Shown here in pieces: positions 44,302 to 53,457 of a stretch of 64,000 bases of DNA. Position numbers and translations under genes: made by a program. The first letter of the stretch is position 1. Each line of letters begins with the position of its first letter. This DNA comes from JAAYCO01 sp964632015 (GTDB taxonomy: Bacteria; Planctomycetota; Phycisphaerae; SM23-33), in assembly GCA_964632015.1 (NCBI GenBank), contig CAZWAT010000001.1:1-64000 (forward strand). Direction: 5' to 3'. The notes beneath the pieces are model-generated. The model ran no database searches, was not told where the DNA came from, and worked only from the letters and a program-made list of their open reading frames with translations.

Positions 44302-44778
44302 TCAGAGCTTCATAATGTAGTGCACCTGTTGCGCCACTTCCTTGAACCCAAGCGATGGATACAGGTGCCTACCTACCTCGTTTATCGTCAGAGTCTCTAT
44401 TTTCGCCTGTTCGAGCTTGAGCGAACGGAAATACTCCAAGGCCGCGGTGAGCAGCTTTCTGCCCACGCCATGCCCCTGTGCCTTGGCCCGAACTGCCAGG
44501 TTGTTGATAATTCCCCGTGACGCGATCTTGTTCACGCTCGTGGTAGCATAACCCACCAGTTCACCATCCAGCTCGGCGATAAACGCGCCGGAAAGGTTGT
44601 CGGCAAGTTCCTTCCTGATGGTATTGCCCTTGATCTCGATCCACGAGGCGGGAGCGCCGATCATGCTTTCTATCATCGCGTCTATCGAAACCGGGCCGAA
44701 AACCTCTTCGGTTACTGCGATTATGGCATCGACATCGCTCTCCCGGGCCTGCCTGATTATCACCGATCCTTCAACCAT
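44302..44778 (-). CDS. GNAT-family N-acetyltransferase
   Basis: 158 residues. The acetyl-CoA loop is clear (NNLAVRAKAQGHGVGRKLLTAALEYFRS, about 90-118), with the following strand and helix (IETLTINEVGRHLYPSLGFKEV) that end the GNAT fold. Substrate unknown. The ATG at 44778 has GGGAG 8 nt upstream; a longer frame to 44859 would overlap the flavoprotein gene. It lies 32 bp after that gene on the same strand, so the two are probably co-transcribed. Confidence 0.88.
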   Translation of the reverse strand: MVEGSVIIRQARESDVDAIIAVTEEVFGPVSIDAMIESMIGAPASWIEIKGNTIRKELADNLSGAFIAELDGELVGYATTSVNKIASRGIINNLAVRAKAQGHGVGRKLLTAALEYFRSLKLEQAKIETLTINEVGRHLYPSLGFKEVAQQVHYIMKL

Positions 44779-44810
44779 CAACCGTACTCCCTCGATTAAA
44801 ATCAACCCTG

Positions 44811-46055
44811 TCAACCTTTTGCCATTTGTCCTGCCAACAACCCGCTCGAAAAAGCCCATTGCAGATTGAAGCCGCCACTGGGTCCATCAAGATCCAGTAT
44901 TTCACCCGCAAAGTAAAGTCCATCGGTCAACCTGCTTGCGAGAGTCCGGGGATCAACCTCCGAAAGATCGACGCCGCCCCTTGTCACCATCGCAGCCGAC
45001 CAGCCCTCGGTCGCGGTTATGGTAAGTGTGGTCCTGCCAAGAATCCGCGCCAGCTTTCTGGCATCCGCGGAGCTGACATGAGCACATGCGACACCGCATT
45101 CTGTTCCCGCCGCCTCGCATAACGCACGTGCCAGCCTGGAGGGAATGAAATCAGCAAGGTATGACGCGACACTTCTTCTACCATGCTCCCGCCTGGCCAG
45201 ATCGAGTCGACTCAACCACTCACGTTCATCAATTCCGGTCATCGCGAGCGTCAACTCGACTGCCTTTGCCCCTTCGCCAAGAATCCTGCCCACCTCGCTC
45301 GAAATATTCAGCACCGCCGGGCCCGAAATACCCCTGTGCGTGAACAAGACCGAGCCTTGCTCGCTCGCCCGCAGGCCGGGGACGTGGATCCGCACCTGTA
45401 CGTCATCCATACTTATGCCCGCACAACCGCCCGGCCAGCGTTCCTTCGTCACCAGCGGCACCAGGGCCCATGTGGGCAGAACAATTTTATGCCCGCACTG
45501 CCTGGCGAGCTTGTATCCGATATCGCTCCCACCAAGGGCGGGATATCCCCTGCCCCCGCAACACAGAATCACTCTGGTGCTGGTGATCGTACCTTCGGAT
45601 GTTTCAAGCCCCACCACCTTTCCATGGCTCACCTTCGGCGCCTTGGCCGCCGAGTTGAACATGAACCGCACGCGCCGGGTTCGGCACTCGTCGAGCAAGG
45701 CGTTCAGAACATCGCTGCTTCGTTGCGAAACAGGGTATACATGCACCCCGTCGGGCGAGAATGTCCGCACGCCGAGGTTTTGCAGCATCTCCCTTAAACC
45801 CGCCGGGTCGATCGCCTTGAGCGCGGGTCTGATGAATCCGCCCCGTTTTCCGAACGCCTTGACGAACTCCTTGATTCCAAGCGTGTTGGTGACGTTGCAT
45901 CGTCCGCCACCGCTGGCGAGGAGTTTCAACCCCGGCCGGGACATCCGCTCCAAAACCGTCACCGAGGCTCCGTGGGCGGCTGAAATGGCGGCTGCGAGCC
46001 CCGCGGGACCCGCACCCACTATAACCACATCGCTCGACATGTGTCGGCTTTCCAT
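44811..46055 (-). CDS. HI0933/YhiN-family flavoprotein (NAD(P)/FAD-dependent oxidoreductase)
   Basis: 414 residues. FAD-binding VVIVGAGPAGLAAAISAA at the N-terminus, then GLKLLASGGGRCNVTN, the family's signature, VILCCGGRGYPALGGSDIGYKLA, and the C-terminal GGVDLSEVDPRTLASRLTDGLYFAGEILDLDGPSGGFNLQWAFSSG. The biochemical role of the family is unsettled. The ATG at 46055 is chosen over 46040 because a promoter places its 5' end there. Confidence 0.92.
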   Translation of the reverse strand: MESRHMSSDVVIVGAGPAGLAAAISAAHGASVTVLERMSRPGLKLLASGGGRCNVTNTLGIKEFVKAFGKRGGFIRPALKAIDPAGLREMLQNLGVRTFSPDGVHVYPVSQRSSDVLNALLDECRTRRVRFMFNSAAKAPKVSHGKVVGLETSEGTITSTRVILCCGGRGYPALGGSDIGYKLARQCGHKIVLPTWALVPLVTKERWPGGCAGISMDDVQVRIHVPGLRASEQGSVLFTHRGISGPAVLNISSEVGRILGEGAKAVELTLAMTGIDEREWLSRLDLARREHGRRSVASYLADFIPSRLARALCEAAGTECGVACAHVSSADARKLARILGRTTLTITATEGWSAAMVTRGGVDLSEVDPRTLASRLTDGLYFAGEILDLDGPSGGFNLQWAFSSGLLAGQMAKG

Positions 46056-46061
46056 GACGCT

Positions 46062-46090
46062 ATCATGTTGCAGGTGCACTCATGATTCAA
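46062..46090 (-). promoter_or_regulatory. Promoter of the HI0933-like flavoprotein gene
   Basis: TTGAAT (46085-46090), 17-bp spacer, CATGAT (46062-46067) on the minus strand. The predicted +1 is the A of the ATG at 46055, so leaderless. Confidence 0.5.
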
Positions 46091-46192
46091 CTGCAAAGCG
46101 CGGGTTCGGCGATCCCGGTCGACCTGCCCCGATTCCCAGCAGGTCATGCATCGGCAAAAGGGCAACCGACGCCGCATCCAGGAGGCACGAAC

Positions 46193-49100
46193 ATGTCGGA
46201 AAAGCACTCGACAGAACCTCAAAACACCCAAGCCCACCACCAGCCTCGAAGACGCCGCTGGCCATGGATATTGCTTGCGGTAGCTGTGATACTTATCGTC
46301 ATGGTACTTCTGCTGCCTATCATCCTTTCAACGTCCGCTGGACCCAACCTGATTAAAACCGTCGTTAATCCACGAATAAGGGGCTCGATATCGGTTGAGG
46401 ACATGAATGTCTCATGGGCAGGCCCGACAAGGCTCATAAACCTTCGAGCCTTCGACCCACAGGGCAGAGAGGTTCTGCATGTCAACGAGGTGGTCTATAG
46501 TGCGGGGCTATGGGGGCTGGCGACATCAGCAATGGATTTCGACACTCTCGACGTTGACCAGCCACATGCTGTTGCACACGTCGACGAAGACGGAACAGTC
46601 TCACTTGCCCAGGCTTTCGAGCCGGTTGAACCCAGTGAACGCGACACGCCCACGCCTAGGGTTAGAGGCAGGATGAGGGTCCGCTCTGGACAAATGCGCA
46701 TAATGCACGCCCGCGCGATGGAGCAACCCTACACCATCCAGAACATCGATGTGGATGCCAACTTCGACTCCCTTAACGATATCAGCGGAACTTTCAGCGC
46801 ACAGACCCATCAGCAGGGGTTGATCACCGGTGAATTCAACGCACGCAACCTGTTTCCCGAGGACGGCTTGGACCTTCAGCGCGTCAGCGGTGATGTGTTG
46901 GTGCGGACGGCTGAGCCTATCGACCTGGCGCCATTGGCGCTGGCGTTGGGAAGGGCGAACATGACCGGTATAGTGAATCTGCTTCTACATGCCCGTATGG
47001 ATAATGGAGTGGGCGGGGGCGAATTGGATATGGAAATAGCAAACCTTTCGGCTGCGGCTGACGACGCCCGACCAGAGCCCATTACTGTAAGTCTTGTCGG
47101 GGAATTCGTAGCAGATGCCGAGGAAATTCGCGGCGGCGCTAACTTGTCGGCAGCGGGCGAAGTTATCACCCGCTTCAGTTGGCGCAACACCGATGCGCCG
47201 CCTCTTGACGCGGACAATATCATCTCGGCGGTGATGACCGGCAAAAACGTCGCCATGCCTGCCTTCTCATTGGTCGCCGATGGACAGGTGGATGTAGCGC
47301 GTCTATCAAGGGCGATTCCGGCGCTGATGTCGATCAGGCCCGGAACCGCGATACAGCGAGGCCAGTTCGTGCTTCGGGACGTTCAGGCGTCCGGAGGACC
47401 TCAGCCGAGCTGCACAGGCGTGCTTGCACTTCTCAACGCGGCGGTGCTTCAAAACGGGCAATTGAGCGAATGGCAGGACATCGAGATTACGCTTGACGGC
47501 AGAGTGATTGAAGGCACAGGCCTGCATCTGCGCCACATGATCGCCCGGGCACAGTGGGGGCTCATCGAAGCAACGGGAACGCCCGCCAGGATGGACTCGC
47601 AATACCGCATCGATCTTGCGGGTTTTCAGTCCCAGGTGACACAGGTCTTCGACATGGGCCAGACCAGGCTGACGGGTGTCATCGACGGCAGCGCACAGGT
47701 GATCAGGGCAACCGACCAGCGATTTGATTATCGGCTCGACACTAACGTCACGGACTTCGCCTACCGTGACGACCAGACGCACATCGAGGTGCAGACGGGA
47801 AGAATCGACCAGCAGGGAACGATTATCCTTGAAGATAACAGGTTTCGCGGGCTCGACGTTGCACACACCACGCTGAACCTTGACGATGATCTGATCATCG
47901 GCGCCCAAGGTCAACTCGACCAACAGCAGGGGGCGATCGAGGGAACTGTGAATATCCAGCGGGTATCGGTGGGATATCTCGACACCCTTCTTACCGGTTT
48001 CACGGCCCAGACTCCCCGAGAACTCGGCGGTAGCATCTCGGGCGTGGCGAGGCTGCATCGTCCCCATGCACAATCGCCACTTTTGAGCGAGGGTACTGTG
48101 ACTATTCGCGATCTTCGCGACAGAGACGCCATCATCGAGCCCGGCGATACGGTGCTGAAATGGACAGGCCTGGAGTATGACCTGCCATCCTCGTTGGCGC
48201 TTGAGCAGGCTAGTCTCACAAGCGCGTCGACCAATGCCACCGCTTCGAATTTTCGCTATGAACCCCAGCCCGCAATGGTGCTCACCGGCCTTGTGGAGGC
48301 GTCGTCAGATCTGCGTGGGGTGTCGCGCATTGTGCGGGGCCTCGCCCAGGTCGATCTGCCGGAGATGGCCGGTCAGTTAAACCTGACCCACACTTTCGCA
48401 CCCGCTGGGGTCGAGGGCATCATACCCGTCCACGGCAGGATGCTTGTGAGTGGTTTCGTATTGGGCCAGGGTACGCAGGCGTTGAGGGAGGATGAAATCG
48501 ATCTGGTCTACGCCGCGACTATCGACCCGCAGAGGGACATCCTTCAGCTTGATCAGGCCAGGCTATCATCGGCAATCATCTCTACGCAGGCTCGGGGAAC
48601 CATAGAAGAGCTTTCAAATCGTCTCGTGATGAACATTTCCGGCGATTATCAGGGCGACTGGAATCGAATCACCACTGCAATTCACCAGGTCGCCCCGGAC
48701 ACTCGCGAAAACATAGCGATGTCAGGCAGCAGCGCGGGGGACTTCGTCATAACCGGACCTGCACGCGATGCCACCGTCACGCCGGCGTTCAGAGGTGTCG
48801 AAGCTCGAACGGCTGTGACTTGGAATTCAGGCAGGCTTTATGGTATCGAAATTGGCCCGGGAAGGCTCGATCCTTCATTCAGCGACGGCAGGCTCAGCGT
48901 ACCGGACACGCAGGTGTCCGCCTCCGATGGCGTCATCCGTATAGGTGGAATTGTGGACCTCACGGGAGAGGACACCTCGTATGCTCACGCCGGGCAGTTG
49001 TTCGTCATGGAAGGCGTGCGAGTCAATCCCGATATGTCGCGTGAAATCCTCAGCAGGGTCAACCCGCTATTCTACAGGCTTGCGCAGGTGGATGGACTGG

Positions 49101-49768
49101 CTTCGCTGGAGGTGTCAGAGCTGTTCCTGCCATTAAGCGACGCCATCTTGGAGCGAGGCAGCGGCAGCGGCGTGCTCGATCTATCAGAGTTGACTCTACA
49201 GCCGCTGGGTCCGATGGCCTTGCTTGTTCGCATGATGGGGCTTTCCGAGGGGCCACAGCGGGTTATACCTCATCCGGTTCAATTCGCCATTGAGCGGGGC
49301 AGGTTGGCGTTTCGGGAGTTCAGACTGGACATGGGCGGGCAGGTGCTTTTCTTTGACGGGTCAGTCGGCTTCGACGATTCGGTCGACATGGTCGTATCGG
49401 TGCCCGTTGGCGCAGAGCTTCTCAGGAGTCTTGGCGCCAGAGGCGCGGTTGATGACTGGGCAGAGGTGCTTGATGGCGTGAGGATTAGCATACCCATTGT
49501 CGGCACGAGGGATCGGCCGCAGCTTGACACAGCATCTGTCAACATTCGCCCACTCATAGACCAGGCCGTCCAGACGCTTATTCAGCAACAGCTTCGGGAG
49601 CGCCTGGCGCCTCGCTCAGCACAGGATGGTCAGGACGATCAGCCGGGTCCCTCGCTACCACCACAACGCAGTGAAGACGAGGAGGAGCCTCGCCCAAGCA
49701 CGCAGCCGGCGGATGAAGACGAAGCCCCACAGCCCGATAGGCGGTTTCCGTTTCCGTTCCTCAGGTAG
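46193..49768 (+). CDS. Giant AsmA/TamB-like envelope protein, 1191 aa
   Basis: A short cytoplasmic Arg-rich N-terminus and one signal-anchor helix (WPWILLAVAVILIVMVLLLPIIL, about 24-46) precede about 1080 residues of repeating beta-rich periplasmic sequence. The C-terminal AsmA-like region (about 980-1130) includes GSGVLDLSELTLQPLGPMALLVRM and VDMVVSVPVGAELLRSLGARGAV. The last 55 residues are acidic and Pro/Gln-rich. AsmA-like proteins form long grooves thought to carry phospholipid between membranes. GGAGG is 7 nt before the ATG at 46193. It is divergent from the flavoprotein gene. Confidence 0.82.
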   Translation: MSEKHSTEPQNTQAHHQPRRRRWPWILLAVAVILIVMVLLLPIILSTSAGPNLIKTVVNPRIRGSISVEDMNVSWAGPTRLINLRAFDPQGREVLHVNEVVYSAGLWGLATSAMDFDTLDVDQPHAVAHVDEDGTVSLAQAFEPVEPSERDTPTPRVRGRMRVRSGQMRIMHARAMEQPYTIQNIDVDANFDSLNDISGTFSAQTHQQGLITGEFNARNLFPEDGLDLQRVSGDVLVRTAEPIDLAPLALALGRANMTGIVNLLLHARMDNGVGGGELDMEIANLSAAADDARPEPITVSLVGEFVADAEEIRGGANLSAAGEVITRFSWRNTDAPPLDADNIISAVMTGKNVAMPAFSLVADGQVDVARLSRAIPALMSIRPGTAIQRGQFVLRDVQASGGPQPSCTGVLALLNAAVLQNGQLSEWQDIEITLDGRVIEGTGLHLRHMIARAQWGLIEATGTPARMDSQYRIDLAGFQSQVTQVFDMGQTRLTGVIDGSAQVIRATDQRFDYRLDTNVTDFAYRDDQTHIEVQTGRIDQQGTIILEDNRFRGLDVAHTTLNLDDDLIIGAQGQLDQQQGAIEGTVNIQRVSVGYLDTLLTGFTAQTPRELGGSISGVARLHRPHAQSPLLSEGTVTIRDLRDRDAIIEPGDTVLKWTGLEYDLPSSLALEQASLTSASTNATASNFRYEPQPAMVLTGLVEASSDLRGVSRIVRGLAQVDLPEMAGQLNLTHTFAPAGVEGIIPVHGRMLVSGFVLGQGTQALREDEIDLVYAATIDPQRDILQLDQARLSSAIISTQARGTIEELSNRLVMNISGDYQGDWNRITTAIHQVAPDTRENIAMSGSSAGDFVITGPARDATVTPAFRGVEARTAVTWNSGRLYGIEIGPGRLDPSFSDGRLSVPDTQVSASDGVIRIGGIVDLTGEDTSYAHAGQLFVMEGVRVNPDMSREILSRVNPLFYRLAQVDGLASLEVSELFLPLSDAILERGSGSGVLDLSELTLQPLGPMALLVRMMGLSEGPQRVIPHPVQFAIERGRLAFREFRLDMGGQVLFFDGSVGFDDSVDMVVSVPVGAELLRSLGARGAVDDWAEVLDGVRISIPIVGTRDRPQLDTASVNIRPLIDQAVQTLIQQQLRERLAPRSAQDGQDDQPGPSLPPQRSEDEEEPRPSTQPADEDEAPQPDRRFPFPFLR

Positions 49769-49778
49769 ATGCTCGTCA

Positions 49779-49794
49779 ACACGCCCGGGCGTGT
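49779..49794. repeat. 16-bp perfect palindrome in the convergent gap
   Basis: ACACGCCCGGGCGTGT lies between the AsmA-like and FGGY kinase stops. No T-tract flanks it, so it may be a weak bidirectional stem. Confidence 0.4.
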
Positions 49795-49927
49795 GGACTT
49801 GATTTCGTTGCACGAAATAAAGTTGCACACAGAGGCCCTCGGGGCCGGCTTCCTGGCTTGGGCGAGCGAAGCGAGGCAAAGGGCGAATCTACTGTTCTAT
49901 TGTTCTCATGTATTTGGCAACTGCGAA

Positions 49928-51169
49928 CTAAAAACAGTCGCACACGGCCCGAGCTGCGAGCATTGCTGCGCCCTTGGATGCGTTTTCGGTGTTTTTGGTC
50001 GCAATGAACTCGCTACCGATCAGTTCGGTCTTGAGTCTCAACCAGAATTGACTCTTCGCGCCTCCGCCGGATGAAACGACTTTCGCGGGCATATCGTGAT
50101 CGCACAGCCTGTCGATCAGTTTCTGAACAATCTGCGCGTTCTTGTTCATTATCTCCAGAACCGGCGCTCCGTGAGGCCCGGCTGGCGCGCCTTCGTGGGC
50201 ACGTTGGGCAAGAAGCACAAGCTGGTCAATGCTAATTTCCGGAGCATGGTTGCGCTGATACTGTTCGAGCATGGAAGCGCCATAATTGTCAAACGCAAGA
50301 CGATAATACTTGTCCCCGACGCCCGCGGCTACACAGCATCCAGCAAGGGGCCTGAAACTGTCGCAATAGCAAATGCATGCCTGCACGGTTCCGGTTGATT
50401 CGGCGACTTGGGCTATTTGTCCCAGTCCGGCGCCAATGGCCGAGGCGTGATGATCGAGCGTTCCCGCAACCAGGGGCACACCGGGACTAAGCCCCAACAA
50501 CCCTGCTGATGATGTCGTGGTGATGACCTCCCCGCTTCGGCTGGGGGTTGATAGCATATCCTCGTCCAACCCCACGCACACCAGTCCCCGCCGCCACCAT
50601 CGTCTGTTGGGTACATCCCACATCGCCAGCATCTGGGCCGTGGATTCATCCCCGCCACGAACGCCAGTAAGCGCATAGACCAGGTAATCACTTATGGACA
50701 TCACCTTGTCTACGCGACGCCAGATGCCCGGTTCGTTCTTCCGAATCCACATCAGCTTTGCCAGCGCCAACCCTCCAGAGCAATCGTTCCCGATGCCGGT
50801 CGTGGACAGAAAATCGTCCTCCGCGAAGAGCCTCCTGAGACTGTCATCAATATTCCTGACACGTTTGTCCGACCAGCTTATCAAGGGCGTCAGCGGCTGG
50901 TCATTTCTGTCAAGCAGTATGAACGTATTCGCCTGCGATGAGTACGACACGGCCTGAATATCTCGCCCCGAGATGCCCGCGGCGTTGGTCGCCATATCCA
51001 TTGCCTCGTGCAGCGAGTGCCAGAAGGATTTGGCATCGATGGTTCGCATGTCGCCGTCACAGAGCGTCGGAGCCGGTACCCGACCCAGACCAAGCAATTC
51101 GCCATCCAGGCTGAATATGCCCACCTTGAAATAGCTCGTCCCAAGATCGACACCAACGACCGACTTCAT
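49928..51169 (-). CDS. FGGY-family carbohydrate kinase
   Basis: 413 residues, shorter than the usual 480-520 of xylulokinases. N-terminal ATPase strand VVGVDLGTSYFKVGIFSLDG, VSYSSQANTFILLD, the catalytic-Asp region GTLDHHASAIGAGLG, and the adenosine-binding KVVSSGGGAKSQFWLRLKTELIG near the C-terminus. It phosphorylates a pentulose, polyol or similar sugar. Its ATG overlaps the stop of the ceramidase-like gene by one base, and it ends the gntR-nagA operon. A classical GlcNAc kinase would not belong to FGGY, which hints at another substrate. Confidence 0.9.
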   Translation of the reverse strand: MKSVVGVDLGTSYFKVGIFSLDGELLGLGRVPAPTLCDGDMRTIDAKSFWHSLHEAMDMATNAAGISGRDIQAVSYSSQANTFILLDRNDQPLTPLISWSDKRVRNIDDSLRRLFAEDDFLSTTGIGNDCSGGLALAKLMWIRKNEPGIWRRVDKVMSISDYLVYALTGVRGGDESTAQMLAMWDVPNRRWWRRGLVCVGLDEDMLSTPSRSGEVITTTSSAGLLGLSPGVPLVAGTLDHHASAIGAGLGQIAQVAESTGTVQACICYCDSFRPLAGCCVAAGVGDKYYRLAFDNYGASMLEQYQRNHAPEISIDQLVLLAQRAHEGAPAGPHGAPVLEIMNKNAQIVQKLIDRLCDHDMPAKVVSSGGGAKSQFWLRLKTELIGSEFIATKNTENASKGAAMLAARAVCDCF

Positions 51170-52509
51170 CAATCTTCGCTCCTGGTGAGTTCGAGTGTCG
51201 CCTCAACCAGCATGCTTCCGCTTGTGTAATCGAACAGGCTGTTGGACGCCTCATACCCGCCAACCTCGGCGGCGTCTTTGGTCACAATGTAACCCTGAAG
51301 CTCCCCGTTGGCGCAGGACATCACAAACGTGCCATCCCTCATCGCCTTCACTGCCAGCGAATACTCAACGAATATCTCGCAAGGCCAACCGACAAAGTTC
51401 CAGTCGCCCAACGATATAACCTGAACTTCCGCCGGAAGGACTGAATCGTAAATGCGATCAAGCTCCCCGTTCTGTGCAGACATCGCGAGCGAAAGAGTTT
51501 CTTCGGCTCCGAACCAGTCGCACTCCGCAGTGCGGATTTCGGTTCGAGCAGCCCCGCTACTGCGAAGGCCTTCAAGTCTGGCGATTGCATTGTCCAGTTG
51601 CGCCTGGGCCTGTTCGACCGGCGGGAAGCTCCGCTTGCGTAGGTCCAGGAACTTGCGGGCAACCCTGATATCGGCGCGGTCGCAATAATGTGCCTGTTCA
51701 AGGACCTTTTCCACCGCGCTGGCAAAAATCGCACCGAGTCTCTTCGCTTCGGTAAATGTATTTTCTTTTGTGACGTGCCTTGGGCTCTGGTTTCCGGCGG
51801 GACCCATGTGGTTCAGTATCACACAGTTCTTTCCGAGCGTTCCCATCTGAAGGATCTGCCTGGCCAGACCCGGAAAATCTCCGCTCACCAGCGTGCTGTC
51901 CTCGTGCAACACTGTCGGATGCATCGAGCAGATGACCATCGCCGCCAGGTATGCCTGGTCATCCTTTTTTCTCACGAGAAGCACCGGCATGCGTGGGTCG
52001 GCGGGGCCGGTGGGGTCCCGTCTGTTGGTGCCCAGGCCTGTTCCATCGGCCTGCACAACCGACATCTCTGCCAGTACGGGCGCGGAATGGGCTTCGACGC
52101 CTGCCTGCACAATTCCATCTTCCACGAGCGTCAGATACGCCCCGTCAGGCTGGGGTACTGCCTCGTCGCATGTGCTGCTTGCATGACGAATCATCATCGG
52201 ACCCGAATGCGTGTGCGTGGCAGTTATCATTATGTTGCCCGCCGGCACGCCAGTCTTCTGTTCAATCCGCTGGCGCGCCGATGCGACGATGTCCTGCGGC
52301 ACATAGATAAGGTCGTTGGCGATGATCATCACCTCTTCGCCACCGTCGGACACATACAGCGCCGAACTCATCAAGGAATCATGCACGCCAGTGCTATAAC
52401 GCTTAACGTGGGGGTATCCATAGAGAAACTGCGAATCGGTGGGCGTGATATCCACTGCCGACGCACCGGCCAATAATCCTTCACCTTGTTGTAACGTGTG
52501 TTTTGTCAT
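51169..52509 (-). CDS. Neutral-ceramidase-like hydrolase, cytosolic form
   Basis: 446 residues. The alkaline/neutral ceramidase fold is suggested by SAVDITPTDSQFLYGYP at the N-terminus, then ITATHTHSGPMMIRH with zinc-ligand His residues, SMHPTVLHEDSTLVSGDFPG and NHMGPAGNQSP. Unlike secreted ceramidases it has no signal peptide and lacks the C-terminal immunoglobulin-like domain, so it acts in the cytosol. Within a sugar operon it more likely hydrolyses an amide, lactone or ester of a sugar derivative than a ceramide. It lies 2 bp after the nagB-like gene and overlaps the kinase gene. Confidence 0.78.
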   Translation of the reverse strand: MTKHTLQQGEGLLAGASAVDITPTDSQFLYGYPHVKRYSTGVHDSLMSSALYVSDGGEEVMIIANDLIYVPQDIVASARQRIEQKTGVPAGNIMITATHTHSGPMMIRHASSTCDEAVPQPDGAYLTLVEDGIVQAGVEAHSAPVLAEMSVVQADGTGLGTNRRDPTGPADPRMPVLLVRKKDDQAYLAAMVICSMHPTVLHEDSTLVSGDFPGLARQILQMGTLGKNCVILNHMGPAGNQSPRHVTKENTFTEAKRLGAIFASAVEKVLEQAHYCDRADIRVARKFLDLRKRSFPPVEQAQAQLDNAIARLEGLRSSGAARTEIRTAECDWFGAEETLSLAMSAQNGELDRIYDSVLPAEVQVISLGDWNFVGWPCEIFVEYSLAVKAMRDGTFVMSCANGELQGYIVTKDAAEVGGYEASNSLFDYTSGSMLVEATLELTRSED

Positions 52510-52511
52510 TT

Positions 52512-53444
52512 TTAATACCCCACATCCCAGGTGGGTTCGATGTTCATTGCAGCCGTTTGCGAAACCCGCACATCGGTGCGAAGCGTCTGGCAGATTGATT
52601 CAGGAACCAGCGGCGTCACCGGGCCATGCATCACAAGCCTGCTCGTGAGGCGTTGCCATGACGACACCGTGCCCTGCACGCTTATGCCGTGCGACTGAAT
52701 TCGATGCTTCGCCGCAATCACCTGCGCCGGGCCTATCGTTGCCGCCTTTGGTGGAACCATACCCGTGTCTCCGCTATATCCAAAGCACCCATGCAGAGAG
52801 TTCTGGGCGAGCGTGAACGGGCTGAGCGTGCAGACTCTTGGACCCATCTGCTTCCATTCCTCAAGCGTACCGGAGAATTCGGGGCAATCCGGTTCGATGA
52901 AGGCGAGGTGTCCAGTCCACCCCGGGCCGCTGTAGCACACATCCACGCCTCCGAGGTCTTCCATCATCTTGCCATAATCGGCGAGGTTTTCATTGGTCAG
53001 GCCGATCATCTGATCTTCCTTAGGCCGGAGCTTGGGGTCGATCTGCGAATAGAAGAACTTTTTCAACGCGTAACCAAAGCTCATCGGCCAGGTTTCGGGG
53101 GCGATCACGCCGTCTTCATTGGCGTATTCGTCCATGTTGAAGGTGTAAAGCTTGCTGCAATCGACGTTCATCTCGTTGATGAGATAAGCGACCCGACGGT
53201 ACATCGGCCAGGGTTGCGGGATGATCATCACGAGGCGCCTTCCCTCATCAGATGCCCGCTTGATGCGAAGGAACATGCCAGTGACGAAATCCCACTCCAT
53301 CTCGTTATCGCGATAAATGCGGATCCGGTAATCGGGATTGGGGTGCTTGGTCAAATCTTCGGTTTTGATCGCCCGTACACGCGCGAGGACTTCTTTGTCT
53401 CTGAATGGAACATGTTTTGAGGGGCTGTATTCGAACTGCGTCAT
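52512..53444 (-). CDS. NagB/glucosamine-6-phosphate isomerase-like protein with altered active site
   Basis: 310 residues, NagB fold: LYTFNMDEY (103-107, with the enolising Asp105) and GHLAFIEP (178-185, His179 and Glu184). But the N-terminal phosphate loop (GLPTGGTP in E. coli NagB) reads IIPQPWPMY (74-82), the catalytic Asp141 of GVGNDGHIAF is Thr177 (GPGWTGHLAF), and Lys160 and Arg172 of the phosphate site correspond to Cys and Leu. It probably does not act on a normal sugar 6-phosphate. AAAGGG precedes the ATG at 53444. It is the third gene of the gntR operon, 13 bp after nagA. Confidence 0.78.
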   Translation of the reverse strand: MTQFEYSPSKHVPFRDKEVLARVRAIKTEDLTKHPNPDYRIRIYRDNEMEWDFVTGMFLRIKRASDEGRRLVMIIPQPWPMYRRVAYLINEMNVDCSKLYTFNMDEYANEDGVIAPETWPMSFGYALKKFFYSQIDPKLRPKEDQMIGLTNENLADYGKMMEDLGGVDVCYSGPGWTGHLAFIEPDCPEFSGTLEEWKQMGPRVCTLSPFTLAQNSLHGCFGYSGDTGMVPPKAATIGPAQVIAAKHRIQSHGISVQGTVSSWQRLTSRLVMHGPVTPLVPESICQTLRTDVRVSQTAAMNIEPTWDVGY

Positions 53445-53457
53445 TAAGAAAACCCTT

